Source: Paraburkholderia lacunae (GTDB lineage Bacteria; Pseudomonadota; Gammaproteobacteria; Burkholderiales; Burkholderiaceae). Taken from it: DNA of 64,000 bases. The notes under the pieces are model-generated. The model searched no databases, was not told the DNA's origin, and worked only from the letters and a program-made list of their open reading frames with translations. The position numbers and the translations under genes are program-made. Numbering within the stretch: position 1 is the first letter of the stretch; each line of letters starts with the position of its first letter. The stretch is taken from positions 124,001 to 188,000 of the forward strand of contig NZ_QHKS01000004.1 of assembly GCF_003353175.1 (NCBI RefSeq), written 5' to 3'. Of this stretch, positions 52,892 to 62,957 are shown piece after piece.

Positions 52892-54391
52892 GACATCCCC
52901 CGAATGCTAGACCTTCCCAAGATCGGTTCCAGGCGGGCCTTGCCTGCACAAACACGCAGGCACGGCACCTGGCTATCCTCGCAACGTGCGCCTCTCTATG
53001 GAGGCTCTGGCCATCTCTCCCCGCCTCTTCGCGCCGGCTGGTCCTGACCGTGCGCTGCCCCTTCCCTGTTCCGTGCTCGTCGCGCTGGCGAACAACGCGA
53101 GCACGCTGCCTGTCGTTATTGCCGCTTCATACGGCTTGGTCCCCGTCGCGCTGCCCCATCGCTGAATCAACTTGCCCAATCGGAATCGAACGCCCATCCA
53201 GTTCGGAATCCTGCGCGTATGCCTATCCCATAGCGGCCCCGCAGCGCAATGGGCAGTGCCAGTTGCATCGCACATGGCCCAACCGGATCAGGCGGCCCCA
53301 GGTCCATCCAACCGGACGGAAAAAGTGGCGAGGTCATCGATTGACGTCATCCCGGTCACGAACGACCGATACCCCGTATCGATCGCCCGTGCCGTCTTGT
53401 TGGATGTCCGTTTCCCAGTGGCCCCGCCGCACCCTCGTAAAACGCCTTGGCTTCCCCGGCCGCGCTTACGAAGTCTGTGATTGCTGTCGGCTATTTTTAC
53501 CTGCTGCGTCCCCGCGCTCCCTACTCCCGACTGCAATGTATTTCGCTTGCGATTCCCTTATCGCAATGGCTATGCCACCCACGTCCAAACCGTTGCCGGA
53601 CGGGGATGGGCGATCTAACGGACCCTGCGGACGGTGCTTCGCGTCACGCGATGATTCGTGCATGACACGACGCGCTCATGCATCGGAAATAAACGGCTCG
53701 CGTTATCCGGCCGGATGCAAACCCTGGTACGCCGCTTCTGGCAACGCTTTGCCGAGCGCCCCCGGTAAAATGTTCCGACGCCGGCCAAGCGAAACAGTCC
53801 GCGAGGCGGGCCGCCCGATTTGTCGCATACGTGAGACACGGTGGTCTGAAGGCGTCATGTCCGTCACGCGAGTGGTCCACAGCCGCTTGCATTACTGTGC
53901 GCAACGCCGCGCGCCACGGCATTGAACGGCTATTTATGAAAGACAAAGCCGGATCGCACGTCACACCGAAATCATTTCTGAATCCAGATTTGTTTGTATG
54001 GCGTTCTAAAGCGCTTTCGCTTATGGTTAAGCAATGCGCCACTTAGAGCGCCGTCAATCAGGCCAGCGAGGTATAAACGGTGACTGTAATTCGGGGATGA
54101 ATTCATTTGGCGGAAACGGCGTTACACGCCGTTTCCGCTTTCTGTCTCATGTGTAGCAACCAGCGGCTTACGCCGCAGCTCCATGCCCCTGCCATTGCCG
54201 CTACCGCTACCGCTACCGCGAATGCGTGACCGCCGGGCTGCCGTAACAGAGCTCGAACGCGGCTGCGAAAACCCTGCTCGAGTCCGTGCAACCGGACCGG
54301 CTGGCTCAGTTGACCGGGGTCCGGCACCGCTTGCCGGGACGTCGAATGCATTGAAGAGCAATCGAGAGAGCAGCATCGAACCGGGGGTTAC
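52892..54391. other. 1.5-kb region without a convincing protein gene
   Basis: Several frames cross this stretch on both strands, but none has a ribosome site plus a recognisable domain and their compositions look non-coding. 53940-54060 is AT-richer than its surroundings. It contains the isolated terminator at 54110-54147 and a short GCTACC hexamer run near 54192-54218. It may hold a non-coding RNA or decayed genes. Confidence 0.5.
54110..54147 (+). terminator. isolated intrinsic terminator
   Basis: A perfect 12-bp stem, GCGGAAACGGCG (54110-54121) with CGCCGTTTCCGC (54127-54138), loop TTACA, then TTTCTGTCT. The T-rich side faces the plus direction. No plus-strand protein gene ends just upstream. 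Confidence 0.7.
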
Positions 54392-55828
54392 ATGACTACG
54401 ACCTGCATACCTGGCGACACGGAACGCACCGTTCTGCATGTGTCGAACTCGCCTGATCAAAATCTCGCCAAATTTCTTGCGGCTTCGGGCTGGCAAGCGG
54501 TGCACGCCAAAAGCACCGCGATCGCCGAGCGCATGATCGAGCGCGGCAATATCAAGGTGGGGCTCGTCGAGTTACCCGGCAATTGCACGTCGCAGCATCT
54601 GTCGGCGCTGGCCTCGTGCATGCGGCGCGTCGAAACCAACTGGGTCGCACAAATCTCCCCGGGTCAAGCGGACGACGAACTGGTGAGCCGCTTCATTCTC
54701 GACTATTGCTTCGATTTCGTGACGCGGCCATGCCTGAACGACCGGCTCGTGTTCGCGCTCGGTCACGCGCACGGGCTGTCGAGCCTGCGGCATACCCAGG
54801 TGACACCGGAGCCGTCCCTCGGCAGGCATGGCATGGTCGGCCACTGCGAGGCGATGCAGCAGCTGTATCGCCGGATCGACAAATGCGGGGTGACCGAAGC
54901 GCCCGTGTTCATCGCCGGCGAATCGGGCACCGGCAAGGAACTGACCGCCCGCGCGATTCACGACCGCTCGCCGCGCGCCGCCCAGGCATTCGTCGCGATC
55001 AATTGCGCGGCCATTCCGCCAACCCTTCTGCAAGCCGAATTGTTCGGCCACGAGCGCGGCGCCTTTACCGGCGCACTGCAACGCAAGATCGGCCGGATCG
55101 AAAGCGCCAACGGGGGCACGCTCTTTCTCGACGAGATCGGCGATATGCCGCATGAATGCCAGGCGGTGCTGTTGCGCTTCCTGCAGGAAGGCACCATCGA
55201 GCGGCTGGGCGGCAGCGGCCCGATCAAGGTCGACGTGCGCATCATTTCCGCGACCCACGTCGATCTGGACAAGGCCGTCGAAGACGAGCGCTTCCGCTCC
55301 GACCTGTATCACCGCCTATGCGTGCTGCGGCTCGTCGAGCCGCCGTTGCGCGAGCGCGGCGGCGACATCAAGCTGCTCGCCAACTATGCGCTCAGCATGT
55401 ACAAACAAGACGGCGCACGCAAGCTGCGCGGGCTGTCGAGCGACGCGATCGTCGCAATGGCGAACTATTCGTGGCCGGGCAACGTGCGCGAGCTGATCAA
55501 CTGCGTGCGCCGCGCGGTCGTGATGAGCGAGGGGCGCTTCATCACGGCAAGCGATCTGGGCCTGCCGGAATCCGCGAATGGACCTGCCGTGACGCTGGCG
55601 GAAATCCGCAGCAAAGCCGAGCGAGACGCGATCGAACACGCGTTGCAGCGGCACGGCTACAAACTGTCGGAGGCCGCGGTCGAGCTCGGTATTTCGCGGG
55701 CGACGCTCTATCGCCTGATGCATGCCAACCGGCTCCATCAGGACCCCTCGGGCGGTCGCGCATCGAATGCGGGCAGCGGCGCGGATGCCGACGAGGAGGC
55801 GGAGCGGCAGGCGCAGTCGCTGGCCTAG
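54392..55828 (+). CDS. VpsR-like sigma-54 activator with degenerate receiver
   Basis: 478 aa. The N-terminal about 130 residues form a VpsR-type receiver-like domain in which the phospho-acceptor position reads LVELP (Glu60 instead of Asp). Next comes AAA+ with Walker A GESGTGKE near residue 175, GAFTGA near 222, Walker B LFLDEIGD, and a Fis-type HTH (LSEAAVELGISRATLYRLM). Relatives in Vibrio (VpsR) and Burkholderia control exopolysaccharide and biofilm genes and may bind c-di-GMP. A GGGGG purine run precedes the ATG. Targets are not adjacent. Confidence 0.88.
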   Translation: MTTTCIPGDTERTVLHVSNSPDQNLAKFLAASGWQAVHAKSTAIAERMIERGNIKVGLVELPGNCTSQHLSALASCMRRVETNWVAQISPGQADDELVSRFILDYCFDFVTRPCLNDRLVFALGHAHGLSSLRHTQVTPEPSLGRHGMVGHCEAMQQLYRRIDKCGVTEAPVFIAGESGTGKELTARAIHDRSPRAAQAFVAINCAAIPPTLLQAELFGHERGAFTGALQRKIGRIESANGGTLFLDEIGDMPHECQAVLLRFLQEGTIERLGGSGPIKVDVRIISATHVDLDKAVEDERFRSDLYHRLCVLRLVEPPLRERGGDIKLLANYALSMYKQDGARKLRGLSSDAIVAMANYSWPGNVRELINCVRRAVVMSEGRFITASDLGLPESANGPAVTLAEIRSKAERDAIEHALQRHGYKLSEAAVELGISRATLYRLMHANRLHQDPSGGRASNAGSGADADEEAERQAQSLA

Positions 55829-55937
55829 TTCCGCGTAGGCGCGACCGGCGGGCGGGTGCTCGGAGTCGCGGCTCGCGGCTGGCTGCCTGCCTATCGGATA
55901 GGCCGTCGCGTTGCTATGCTGGAAGGCGTTCATCCGG

Positions 55938-57530
55938 ATGGGAGTGGACTTGGCCGATCAGCAGCTTCCGGCGGTTGCGCGCCGCCCGTCGTCCGTGCTC
56001 CCCGCGCAGGCGAGCCCTTGCGACACGCTCGTCATCCGCGCTCAGCCCGTAAGCTTCGACCGCCCGTGCCGCCGCAAACGGCTGGCGTTGGCCGCGACCA
56101 TCCTCGGCTCGAGCATGGCGTTCATCGATGGCTCGGTGGTCAACGTCGCGCTGCCTTCGATCCAGAGTGAACTGGGCGCGAGCGTCGCGGCGATCCAGTG
56201 GGTCGTCAACGCGTATCTGCTGTTTCTCGGCGCGCTCGTGCTGGTGGGCGGCTCGCTCGGCGACAAGCTCGGCCGGCGCACGGTGTTCGTCGCGGGCATC
56301 GGTTTGTTCACGGCGGCGTCGATTGGCTGCGGCTCCGCGCCCAGCGCGGCCGCGCTCATCGCGGCGCGCGCGGTGCAAGGCATCGGCGCGGCGTTGCTGG
56401 TGCCGGGCAGCCTTGCGATCATCGGCGCGGTGTTCGACGAGAAGGAGCGCGGCCGGGCGATCGGCACCTGGGCTGGCGTCGGCGCGATTACGTCGGCGGT
56501 CGGGCCGGTGGCGGGCGGCTGGCTCGTCGATGCGTTTTCGTGGCGGGCGATTTTCTTTCTGAACGTGCCGATTGCGTGCGCGACGATCGCACTGGCGATC
56601 CTGGCCGTACCGGATAGCCACCGGACGGGCACTTCCGGCACTTCCGACACGCCCAATGCTCCCGGTCAACTCGACTGGCTCGGCGCCGCCACTGCCGCAA
56701 CCGGGCTCGCCGCGCTGACTTACGGCCTGACGATTGCATCGACGCGCGGCTTTGGCGACCGCTGGGTGCTTGCCGCAATCGTCGCGGGTCTGGGCGTGCT
56801 TGCCGGCTTCATCGCGATCGAGGCGAAGAGCCGCTCGCCGATGATGCCGCTCGACGTGTTCCGTTCGCGCGATTTCGCCGGCGCGAATCTGGTGACGCTG
56901 CTGCTGTACTTCGGCTTGGGCGGCGCCTTGTTCTTTTTGCCGTTCACGCTGATTCGCGCCTACGGCTATAGCGCAACCGAAGCGGGCGCGGCCTTGTTGC
57001 CGGTGCCGGTCACGATCGGCTTGCTGTCGCGTTTCACGGGCGGCCTGACGAACCGTTACGGCGCACGGGCGTTGCTGACCGCCGGGCCGTTGATCGCGGG
57101 GCTTGGCTTCGGGATGCTGGCGCTCCCGTGGGTGCGCGGCGCTTATTGGGGCGTTTTTTTTCCCGCGCTGACGGTGCTGGGTCTTGGGATGACGATCACG
57201 GTCGCGCCGCTGACGACCACGGTGATGACCGCGGTGAGCGCCGAGCGCACGGGCGTCGCGTCGGGGATCAACAACGCCGTTGCGCGAGTGGCCAGTTTGC
57301 TGGCGATTGCCGTGCTGGGGATCGTGTTTGTGTGGTCGCATGACGCGGCGCTGGGCGTGCACTCCGGTGAATCGATGACGACGATAGCGGGCGCTTTGCC
57401 CGCTGGCGGCGCGGCGGTCCGGGCGGAAGCCGATGCGCTTGGGACGGCGTTGCGAGCGGTGGCGATGGTGTCGGCTGTTTGCGCGCTGGCCGGGGCCGGC
57501 GTGGCGGTTTCTACGATTCGCTCAAGGTAG
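55938..57530 (+). CDS. MFS transporter, DHA2 (14-TM) family
   Basis: About 530 aa from the ATG at 55938 (an ATG at 55911 is also possible). After a non-conserved 50-residue start, helix 1 has [15 protein letters not shown], motif A follows as [13 protein letters not shown], and motif C as [12 protein letters not shown]. The late [14 protein letters not shown] is typical of EmrB/QacA-type exporters. Not close to the MFS protein at 10278 beyond family level. Substrate unknown. Confidence 0.88.
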   Translation: MGVDLADQQLPAVARRPSSVLPAQASPCDTLVIRAQPVSFDRPCRRKRLALAATILGSSMAFIDGSVVNVALPSIQSELGASVAAIQWVVNAYLLFLGALVLVGGSLGDKLGRRTVFVAGIGLFTAASIGCGSAPSAAALIAARAVQGIGAALLVPGSLAIIGAVFDEKERGRAIGTWAGVGAITSAVGPVAGGWLVDAFSWRAIFFLNVPIACATIALAILAVPDSHRTGTSGTSDTPNAPGQLDWLGAATAATGLAALTYGLTIASTRGFGDRWVLAAIVAGLGVLAGFIAIEAKSRSPMMPLDVFRSRDFAGANLVTLLLYFGLGGALFFLPFTLIRAYGYSATEAGAALLPVPVTIGLLSRFTGGLTNRYGARALLTAGPLIAGLGFGMLALPWVRGAYWGVFFPALTVLGLGMTITVAPLTTTVMTAVSAERTGVASGINNAVARVASLLAIAVLGIVFVWSHDAALGVHSGESMTTIAGALPAGGAAVRAEADALGTALRAVAMVSAVCALAGAGVAVSTIRSR

Positions 57531-57643
57531 GCTTGCCGCTGTTCGCGACAGTTCAGGTTGGCGTGAAACGTTCCGGCTCCGCCGGGCGGGATACTGGTTC
57601 CTGTCTCATCGGACAATTTTTCAGTTTCCCGGGAGTTTGGCTC

Positions 57644-57976
57644 ATGGCTATTACCTGCTTTATTCGCTACCAGATCGATCCTTTTCAACGAGACGCATTC
57701 AACGAGTATGCGGAAAACTGGGGGAAAATTATTCCGCGCTGTGGTGGTTTTCTGGTTGGGTATTTTCTGCCCCACGAAGGGACTAATGACGTTGCCTGGG
57801 GATTGATCCGGTTTGACAGCCTCGCCGGATATGAGGTTTATCGGGCCCGGCTTCGCGCTGATGATGAAGCGATTGCCAATTTCCGGTTCGCTCAGGAGCG
57901 GAAGTTTATTTTGCGGGAGGAACGGACGTTTACCGAGGTTGTCGAGGGGGCCTTTGGTTTGAATGCCATTCGGTAG
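57644..57976 (+). CDS. NIPSNAP-like small protein
   Basis: 110 aa starting [20 protein letters not shown], then [10 protein letters not shown] and [10 protein letters not shown], with a C-terminal FILREERTF. This is the NIPSNAP/dimeric alpha-beta barrel type, which includes small monooxygenases and binding proteins; function unproven. GGGAG lies 9 nt before the ATG at 57644. Confidence 0.85.
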   Translation: MAITCFIRYQIDPFQRDAFNEYAENWGKIIPRCGGFLVGYFLPHEGTNDVAWGLIRFDSLAGYEVYRARLRADDEAIANFRFAQERKFILREERTFTEVVEGAFGLNAIR

Positions 57977-57991
57977 TTTTTTCCTTATAAA

Positions 57992-58043
57992 CCCGATAGC
58001 GCGACCCGATAACGCCACCCGATAGCGCCACCCGATAACGCCA
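57992..58043. repeat. four tandem 13-bp repeats
   Basis: Units CCCGATAGCGCGA, CCCGATAACGCCA, CCCGATAGCGCCA and CCCGATAACGCCA follow each other without gaps, 16-67 bp after the NIPSNAP stop and 130 bp before the mscS-type gene. They could be regulatory or a variable-number repeat. Confidence 0.9.
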
Positions 58044-58175
58044 CGACAAGGAACTTGTCCCCCACCCTCATGTCGCTCATACATCGCCGAGCGGCCTTGC
58101 CCGCTCTCCAAGGCGAGCCGCAAAAAGCCAAACCTCGCCCCTGCGCGGCGCCCAAGTCCTTCAACAGCCCAACCT

Positions 58176-60683
58176 ATGCGCAAACTACTCCTCATCTGGC
58201 TCCTGGCCGTCTTCGCCTCACCGGCCCTCCCCGCGCCGGCCCAGGCAGCGCCGGCCACCTTGGCGCCGGCCTCGGCCGCGTCGATCACCCTGACGCCAGA
58301 GCAGGCCCGCCAGGCCCTCGACGTCCTCAACGACCCCAAACGCCGCGCGCAAGTTACAGATACGCTCCAGGCAATCGCCGCCGCCGGCGCACTCAACGCG
58401 CCACCCGCTTCGGCCGCTTCGTCCGCTTCTGCAGCGGCGGCGGCCTCGACCGCATCGGCCCCGGCGTCGGCTAGCGGCGCCGCGAGTCTCGTCCCGACCG
58501 CATTTCAATCGAATGGCCTCGCCTCGCAACTGGCCCGCCAGGGCGCGCATTGGGCCGTGCGCCTCGGCATGTCGTTGCGCCGTTCGGTCGCCGCGCTCCT
58601 CGACGTGTCGTCGGTCCGCGCGTGGTGGAATTGGCAATCGACCAGCCCGCAAGCGCGCGGCGTGCTGGCCCATGCCGCATGGTGGCTGCTCGCCGCGCTG
58701 CTGCCCGCGCTCGCGCTGGAATGGCTGGCGCGCCGGCTGCTGCGCCGCGCGTATCAGGCCCTCGCCGCACGCCGGGAACGTGACGATGAAGACGATGCGC
58801 CGCGAACCGGTCCGCCTGCCGAGCGCACGCCGCAGCCCGCTGATTCGCCCAACGCAGCGCCGCCGGTAGCCGGTTCGCCCGAGGCAGCGGCTGCAACGCT
58901 CACCACAGTCGCAACGGCCCCCGTTGCCGGCAAGGACGCCGACGCCAAAGGCATGTGGTACGCCGCGCATCACTGGCGCCTGTTGCAACGCCTGCCGCGC
59001 GCCATCCTGACCGTGGCGCTGCGGCTGCTGCCGCTTGCGGTGTTCGTCGGCGCGGCCAGCGCGCTGATGTCGATGTTCGCCGACGGCGGCACGCCGCCGG
59101 ACCGCGCGCTCGACTCGCTGATCGACATCTACGTGCTGTGCCGGGTGATCGTGATCGTCAGCGGCTTCTTTCTGCAGCCGGCCGCGCCGCGTCTGCGCAT
59201 GCTGCGCATGAATGACGCGTGGACCGCCTTTTTGCAGCGCTGGATGGTGCGCATCGTCAGCGTGGTGGGTGCGGGCTCGGCGCTCGCTGAGGTCGCGCAG
59301 TCGCTCGGCTTGAACGATGCGGCGCACCTCGCGCTGATGAAAGTGGTCGCGCTCGCGGGTCACGTGATGATCTCGATCCTGATCCTGCAATGCGCGAAGC
59401 CGGTCGGCGAACTGATCCGCACGCGCTTCGCCGCCCGCGAGTCGCTGCAAATGTTCGGCAATGCGCTCGCCGATACATGGGCATGGATCGCGCTGTTCAT
59501 CGTGATGGGGACGTGGTTCATCTGGGCGCTCGACGTGCAGAACGGCTATCGCACGCTGCTGCATCTCGGCGGCATGTCGCTCGCGCTTCTGATAGCCGCG
59601 CGGGTCGTGTCGATCGTGATCTTCGGCGCGCTCGCCCGGCTCTTCAACGTGCAGGACGACGATGCCAACAACTCGCTGCTCCAGCAGCACGCGTATCGCT
59701 ATTACCCGCTGTTGCGCCGCGTCGTCTCGTGGATCATCGGCGTCCTCACCGCGCTCGCGCTGCTGCACGTCTGGGGCGTCGATCTGAGCGAGCTGTTCCG
59801 CGCCGGGACGATCGGCCATCGGTTGGCCTCGGCGGTGGCGACGATCGGCGTCGCCGCCGTGATTGCGCTGCTGGTGTGGGAAGGCGTCAACGTCTCGGTC
59901 GAACGGCGCCTCGATCGCTGGACCAGCAGCGGCGATCTGATTCGCGCCGCGCGTCTGCGCACGCTGCTGCCGATGCTGCGCACCGCGCTCTTCTGCGTGA
60001 TTGCCCTCGTGGTGGTGCTCACGGGCCTGAGCGAACTCGGCGTGAATATCGGACCGTTGCTGGCGGGCGCCAGTATTTTCGGTGTCGCGCTCGGCTTCGG
60101 CTCGCAAAAACTGGTGCAGGATTTCATCACCGGCATTTTCCTGTTGATGGAAAACGCGCTGCAGGTCGGCGACTGGGTGACGCTCGCGGGCGTGTCCGGC
60201 ACCGTCGAATATCTGTCGATCCGCACAGTGAGGCTGCGCGGCAGCGACGGTTCGTTGTTCACCGTGCCGTTCAGTTCGGTAGCGACGGTCAACAACACCA
60301 ATCGCGGACTTGGCAACGCGGCGGTGAAGGTCAATATCGTGTTCGGCCAGGACGTCGACCTGGCGATCGCCACACTCAAGGAGATCGGCGCGGCACTGCG
60401 CGAAGACGAGCAGTTCAGGGACGGCATCCTGGCCGACTTCAGCTTCTGGGGTGTCGACGCGCTGGACGGCTCCGCGGTGACGCTGGCCGGCCAGATCCAG
60501 TGCCGCGACAGCGCGCGCTGGAGTGTGCAGCGCGAGTTCAACCGCCGCATCCTCGACCAGTTCAGCACGCGCGGCATCGAGATCGCCAACCCGCAACGGC
60601 ACCTGCTGACGTGGGACCCGGAGAACGCGCCGGCGAACCTGGAGAACGCGCCGGAGAACGCGCCGGCGAACGAGCATCGATAA
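58176..60683 (+). CDS. MscS-family mechanosensitive ion channel, large type
   Basis: 835 aa. A signal peptide (MRKLLLIWLLAVFAS...AQA) and a periplasmic/linker part with Ala/Ser repeats are followed by about nine TM segments. The MscS core near the end has the pore helix GASIFGVALGFGSQKLVQDF, FITGIFLLMENALQVGDWV, and the beta domain with SIRTVRLRGSDGSLFTVPF. It opens under membrane tension in osmotic downshock. The last residues contain an ENAPAN-type imperfect repeat. It ends 3 bp from the convergent helicase gene. Confidence 0.9.
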   Translation: MRKLLLIWLLAVFASPALPAPAQAAPATLAPASAASITLTPEQARQALDVLNDPKRRAQVTDTLQAIAAAGALNAPPASAASSASAAAAASTASAPASASGAASLVPTAFQSNGLASQLARQGAHWAVRLGMSLRRSVAALLDVSSVRAWWNWQSTSPQARGVLAHAAWWLLAALLPALALEWLARRLLRRAYQALAARRERDDEDDAPRTGPPAERTPQPADSPNAAPPVAGSPEAAAATLTTVATAPVAGKDADAKGMWYAAHHWRLLQRLPRAILTVALRLLPLAVFVGAASALMSMFADGGTPPDRALDSLIDIYVLCRVIVIVSGFFLQPAAPRLRMLRMNDAWTAFLQRWMVRIVSVVGAGSALAEVAQSLGLNDAAHLALMKVVALAGHVMISILILQCAKPVGELIRTRFAARESLQMFGNALADTWAWIALFIVMGTWFIWALDVQNGYRTLLHLGGMSLALLIAARVVSIVIFGALARLFNVQDDDANNSLLQQHAYRYYPLLRRVVSWIIGVLTALALLHVWGVDLSELFRAGTIGHRLASAVATIGVAAVIALLVWEGVNVSVERRLDRWTSSGDLIRAARLRTLLPMLRTALFCVIALVVVLTGLSELGVNIGPLLAGASIFGVALGFGSQKLVQDFITGIFLLMENALQVGDWVTLAGVSGTVEYLSIRTVRLRGSDGSLFTVPFSSVATVNNTNRGLGNAAVKVNIVFGQDVDLAIATLKEIGAALREDEQFRDGILADFSFWGVDALDGSAVTLAGQIQCRDSARWSVQREFNRRILDQFSTRGIEIANPQRHLLTWDPENAPANLENAPENAPANEHR

Positions 60684-60686
60684 GTG

Positions 60687-62957
60687 CTATTGCACCTGCC
60701 ACCAGCGCGGCAACAAACGCCGCACTTCCGGCCGCCGGTAGCGGTCGTCGATCAGATGGACCACGCCCTGGTCCTGCTCGGTTCGAATCACCCGCCCGGC
60801 CGCCTGCACGACTTTCTGCAAGCCCGGATACAGATACATGTAGTCGTAGCCGTTGCCGAACTTCGCGTCCATCGTACGGCGCATCTGCTCGTTGACGTCG
60901 TTGATCTGCGGCAGGCCGAGCGTCGCAATGAATGCGCCGATCAACTGCTGGCCGGCCAGATCGACGCCTTCCGAGAAAGCGCCGCCGAGCACCGCAAAGC
61001 CGACGCCTCGATTCATGGTTCGAAAGCGCGCAAGGAACGCGTCGCGTGCCGCTTCATCCATGCCGGGTTCCTGCGCCCACACCGGCAAGTCCGGATGCCG
61101 TTCGCGCATCAGCGCGACCACTCGCTGCAAATAGTCGAAGCTGCTCAGAAAGCCCAGATAGTTGCCCGGCAGCGCCGCATATTGCCGCGCGATCAGATCG
61201 ACGATCGGCAAGAGCGAACGCTCGCGGTCACGCCAGCGCGTCGACACGTTGCCGGCCACGCGCACCTGCAACTGCTCGGCGCGAAACGGCCCTTCCACGT
61301 CGAGCCAGTTCGTCTGCCCGGGCAGCCCCAACGTGTCGCGATAGAAATGATGCGGGTTGAGCGTGCCGGAGAACATCACCGTGGTGCGCGCGGCGGCGTA
61401 ACGCGGCGCGAGAAACGGCGCCGGAATCACGTTGCGCACGCACAGCGTGCAACTGGTTTTGTCGCGCGGCGCGTAGCTATCGCTCGTACGCGTGATGTCG
61501 AAGATCGAATGCTCGCCGAACTGCTCGGCCAACGCGACAAAATGCATGGCGTCGAAGAAAAAGCGCAGCGATGCTTCATCGATTGAGAGCGGCGCTTCGG
61601 CGAGCAGATCGGTGACCGCGCCGATCAGATTCTGCGCGGCCGAAAGCAATTTGCCGGGCACGTCGGCGTAGACCTGATACCTGTCCGTCTGTGCGCGTTT
61701 GAGCGCGTTCCACTCGCGCTGCAACCGTTCAAGCGGCTTGCGCAATGCCGCCGGCGCGCTCTTGCGCGCGACGCGAAACGCTGTCTGATCTAGCGATGCC
61801 GTGTACATCCGGCGCGCACGGTCGAGCAGATTGTGCGCCTCGTCGACCAGCACGCCGACGCGCCACTGATTGATCTGCGTCAGCGCGTACAGCATCGCGC
61901 TGCTGTCGTAGTAGTAGTTGTAGTCGCCGACCACCACGTCGGACCAGCGCGCCAGTTCCTGAGCGAGGTAGTAAGGGCAGACGTCGTGCTTGAGCGCCGC
62001 TTCGCGCAGCGCCGCGCGATCGAGCCGCAGCCCTGCCAACGCCGTGCTGCGGGCCGCGTCGAGCCGGTCGTAGAAGCCGCGTGCAAGCGGACAGGATTCG
62101 CCGTTGCAGGCTTTGTCGGGATGCTCGCAAGCTTTGTCGCGCGCCACGAGTTCCAGCGTGCGCAATGGCAATGACGCTGGCGCCGTGCTTTGGTGCAGCG
62201 TTTCGATCGCGTCGAGCGCGAGCGCGCGGCCCGGTGTCTTGGCGGTCAGGAAAAACACGCGATCGATCTGGTCCGACGCGCACGCCTTCAGCAGCGGAAA
62301 AATCGTCGCAAGCGTCTTGCCGATGCCGGTCGGCGCCTGCGCCATCAACGCCTTGCCGTCGCGTGCCGCGCGATAGACCGACACCGCCAGCTCGCGCTGC
62401 CCGCTGCGAAATTGTCCATGCGGAAACTTCAATGCGCCCAGCGCGGCATTGCGCGCGTCGCGATGCGCCTCCTCCTGCACGGCCCAATCGAGAAAACGTT
62501 CACATTGCTCGACGAAGAAAATCTCCAAATCGCGTGCGGTGTACGTTTCCGTCAGCAGCGTTTCCTTCTGACTGCCGATATCGAAGTACACGAGTGCAAC
62601 GGTCAACCCGGCCAGCCCGCGCGCCCGGCACAGCAGATGGCCGTACACCAGCGCCTGCGCCCAATGCAACGCGCGGTGGTTGGCGGGCATCCGGTCGAGA
62701 TCGCCGCGATGGGTCTTCACTTCTTCCAGCCGGTTCGCCGCGGCGTCGTAGCCGTCGGCGCGGCCGCGCACGGTCAACCCGCGATGCGTGCCGGTCAGCG
62801 TGATCTCGGTTTCATAGCCGCTCGGACGCCGCCCCGCGACCGTCACATGGCCCGCCATGCCTTCCAGCGAAGTCGGCGCGGGCGTGAAGCGCAGATCCAG
62901 GTCGCCGCGCCTTGCGGTGAATTCACACATCGCCCGCACGGCGACCACGTAGGTCAT
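60687..62957 (-). CDS. XPD/DinG-family Fe-S helicase with Cas4-like nuclease N-terminus
   Basis: 756 aa. The first about 150 residues resemble a PD-(D/E)xK nuclease of the Cas4/RecB type: GRADGYD (Asp68), EEVKTH (Glu79, Lys81), and QALVYG. The helicase follows: Walker A APTGIGKT (208-215), four cysteines 277, 284, 289 and 327 for a 4Fe-4S cluster, VDEAHNLLDR (371-380), and QAAGRVIRTEQD near the end (motif VI). Such proteins unwind DNA 5'-3' in repair. Its ATG overlaps the VRR-NUC stop by 4 bp, so the two are co-translated. Confidence 0.88.
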   Translation of the reverse strand: MTYVVAVRAMCEFTARRGDLDLRFTPAPTSLEGMAGHVTVAGRRPSGYETEITLTGTHRGLTVRGRADGYDAAANRLEEVKTHRGDLDRMPANHRALHWAQALVYGHLLCRARGLAGLTVALVYFDIGSQKETLLTETYTARDLEIFFVEQCERFLDWAVQEEAHRDARNAALGALKFPHGQFRSGQRELAVSVYRAARDGKALMAQAPTGIGKTLATIFPLLKACASDQIDRVFFLTAKTPGRALALDAIETLHQSTAPASLPLRTLELVARDKACEHPDKACNGESCPLARGFYDRLDAARSTALAGLRLDRAALREAALKHDVCPYYLAQELARWSDVVVGDYNYYYDSSAMLYALTQINQWRVGVLVDEAHNLLDRARRMYTASLDQTAFRVARKSAPAALRKPLERLQREWNALKRAQTDRYQVYADVPGKLLSAAQNLIGAVTDLLAEAPLSIDEASLRFFFDAMHFVALAEQFGEHSIFDITRTSDSYAPRDKTSCTLCVRNVIPAPFLAPRYAAARTTVMFSGTLNPHHFYRDTLGLPGQTNWLDVEGPFRAEQLQVRVAGNVSTRWRDRERSLLPIVDLIARQYAALPGNYLGFLSSFDYLQRVVALMRERHPDLPVWAQEPGMDEAARDAFLARFRTMNRGVGFAVLGGAFSEGVDLAGQQLIGAFIATLGLPQINDVNEQMRRTMDAKFGNGYDYMYLYPGLQKVVQAAGRVIRTEQDQGVVHLIDDRYRRPEVRRLLPRWWQVQ

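Noticed and set aside
53050..53925. 291-codon plus-strand frame in the gene-poor region
   Set aside because: Amino acid composition is unusual (Cys/Arg/Pro-rich), no start signal, and several other equally good frames overlap it.
58218..60677. 819-codon minus-strand frame opposite the MscS gene
   Set aside because: The opposite frame encodes a clear MscS channel with signal peptide; this one is His/Arg/Gln-rich shadow sequence.
60687..62957. Cas4-like N-terminus considered as sign of a CRISPR system
   Set aside because: It is fused to an XPD-type helicase and paired with VRR-NUC; no other cas gene or array is present.
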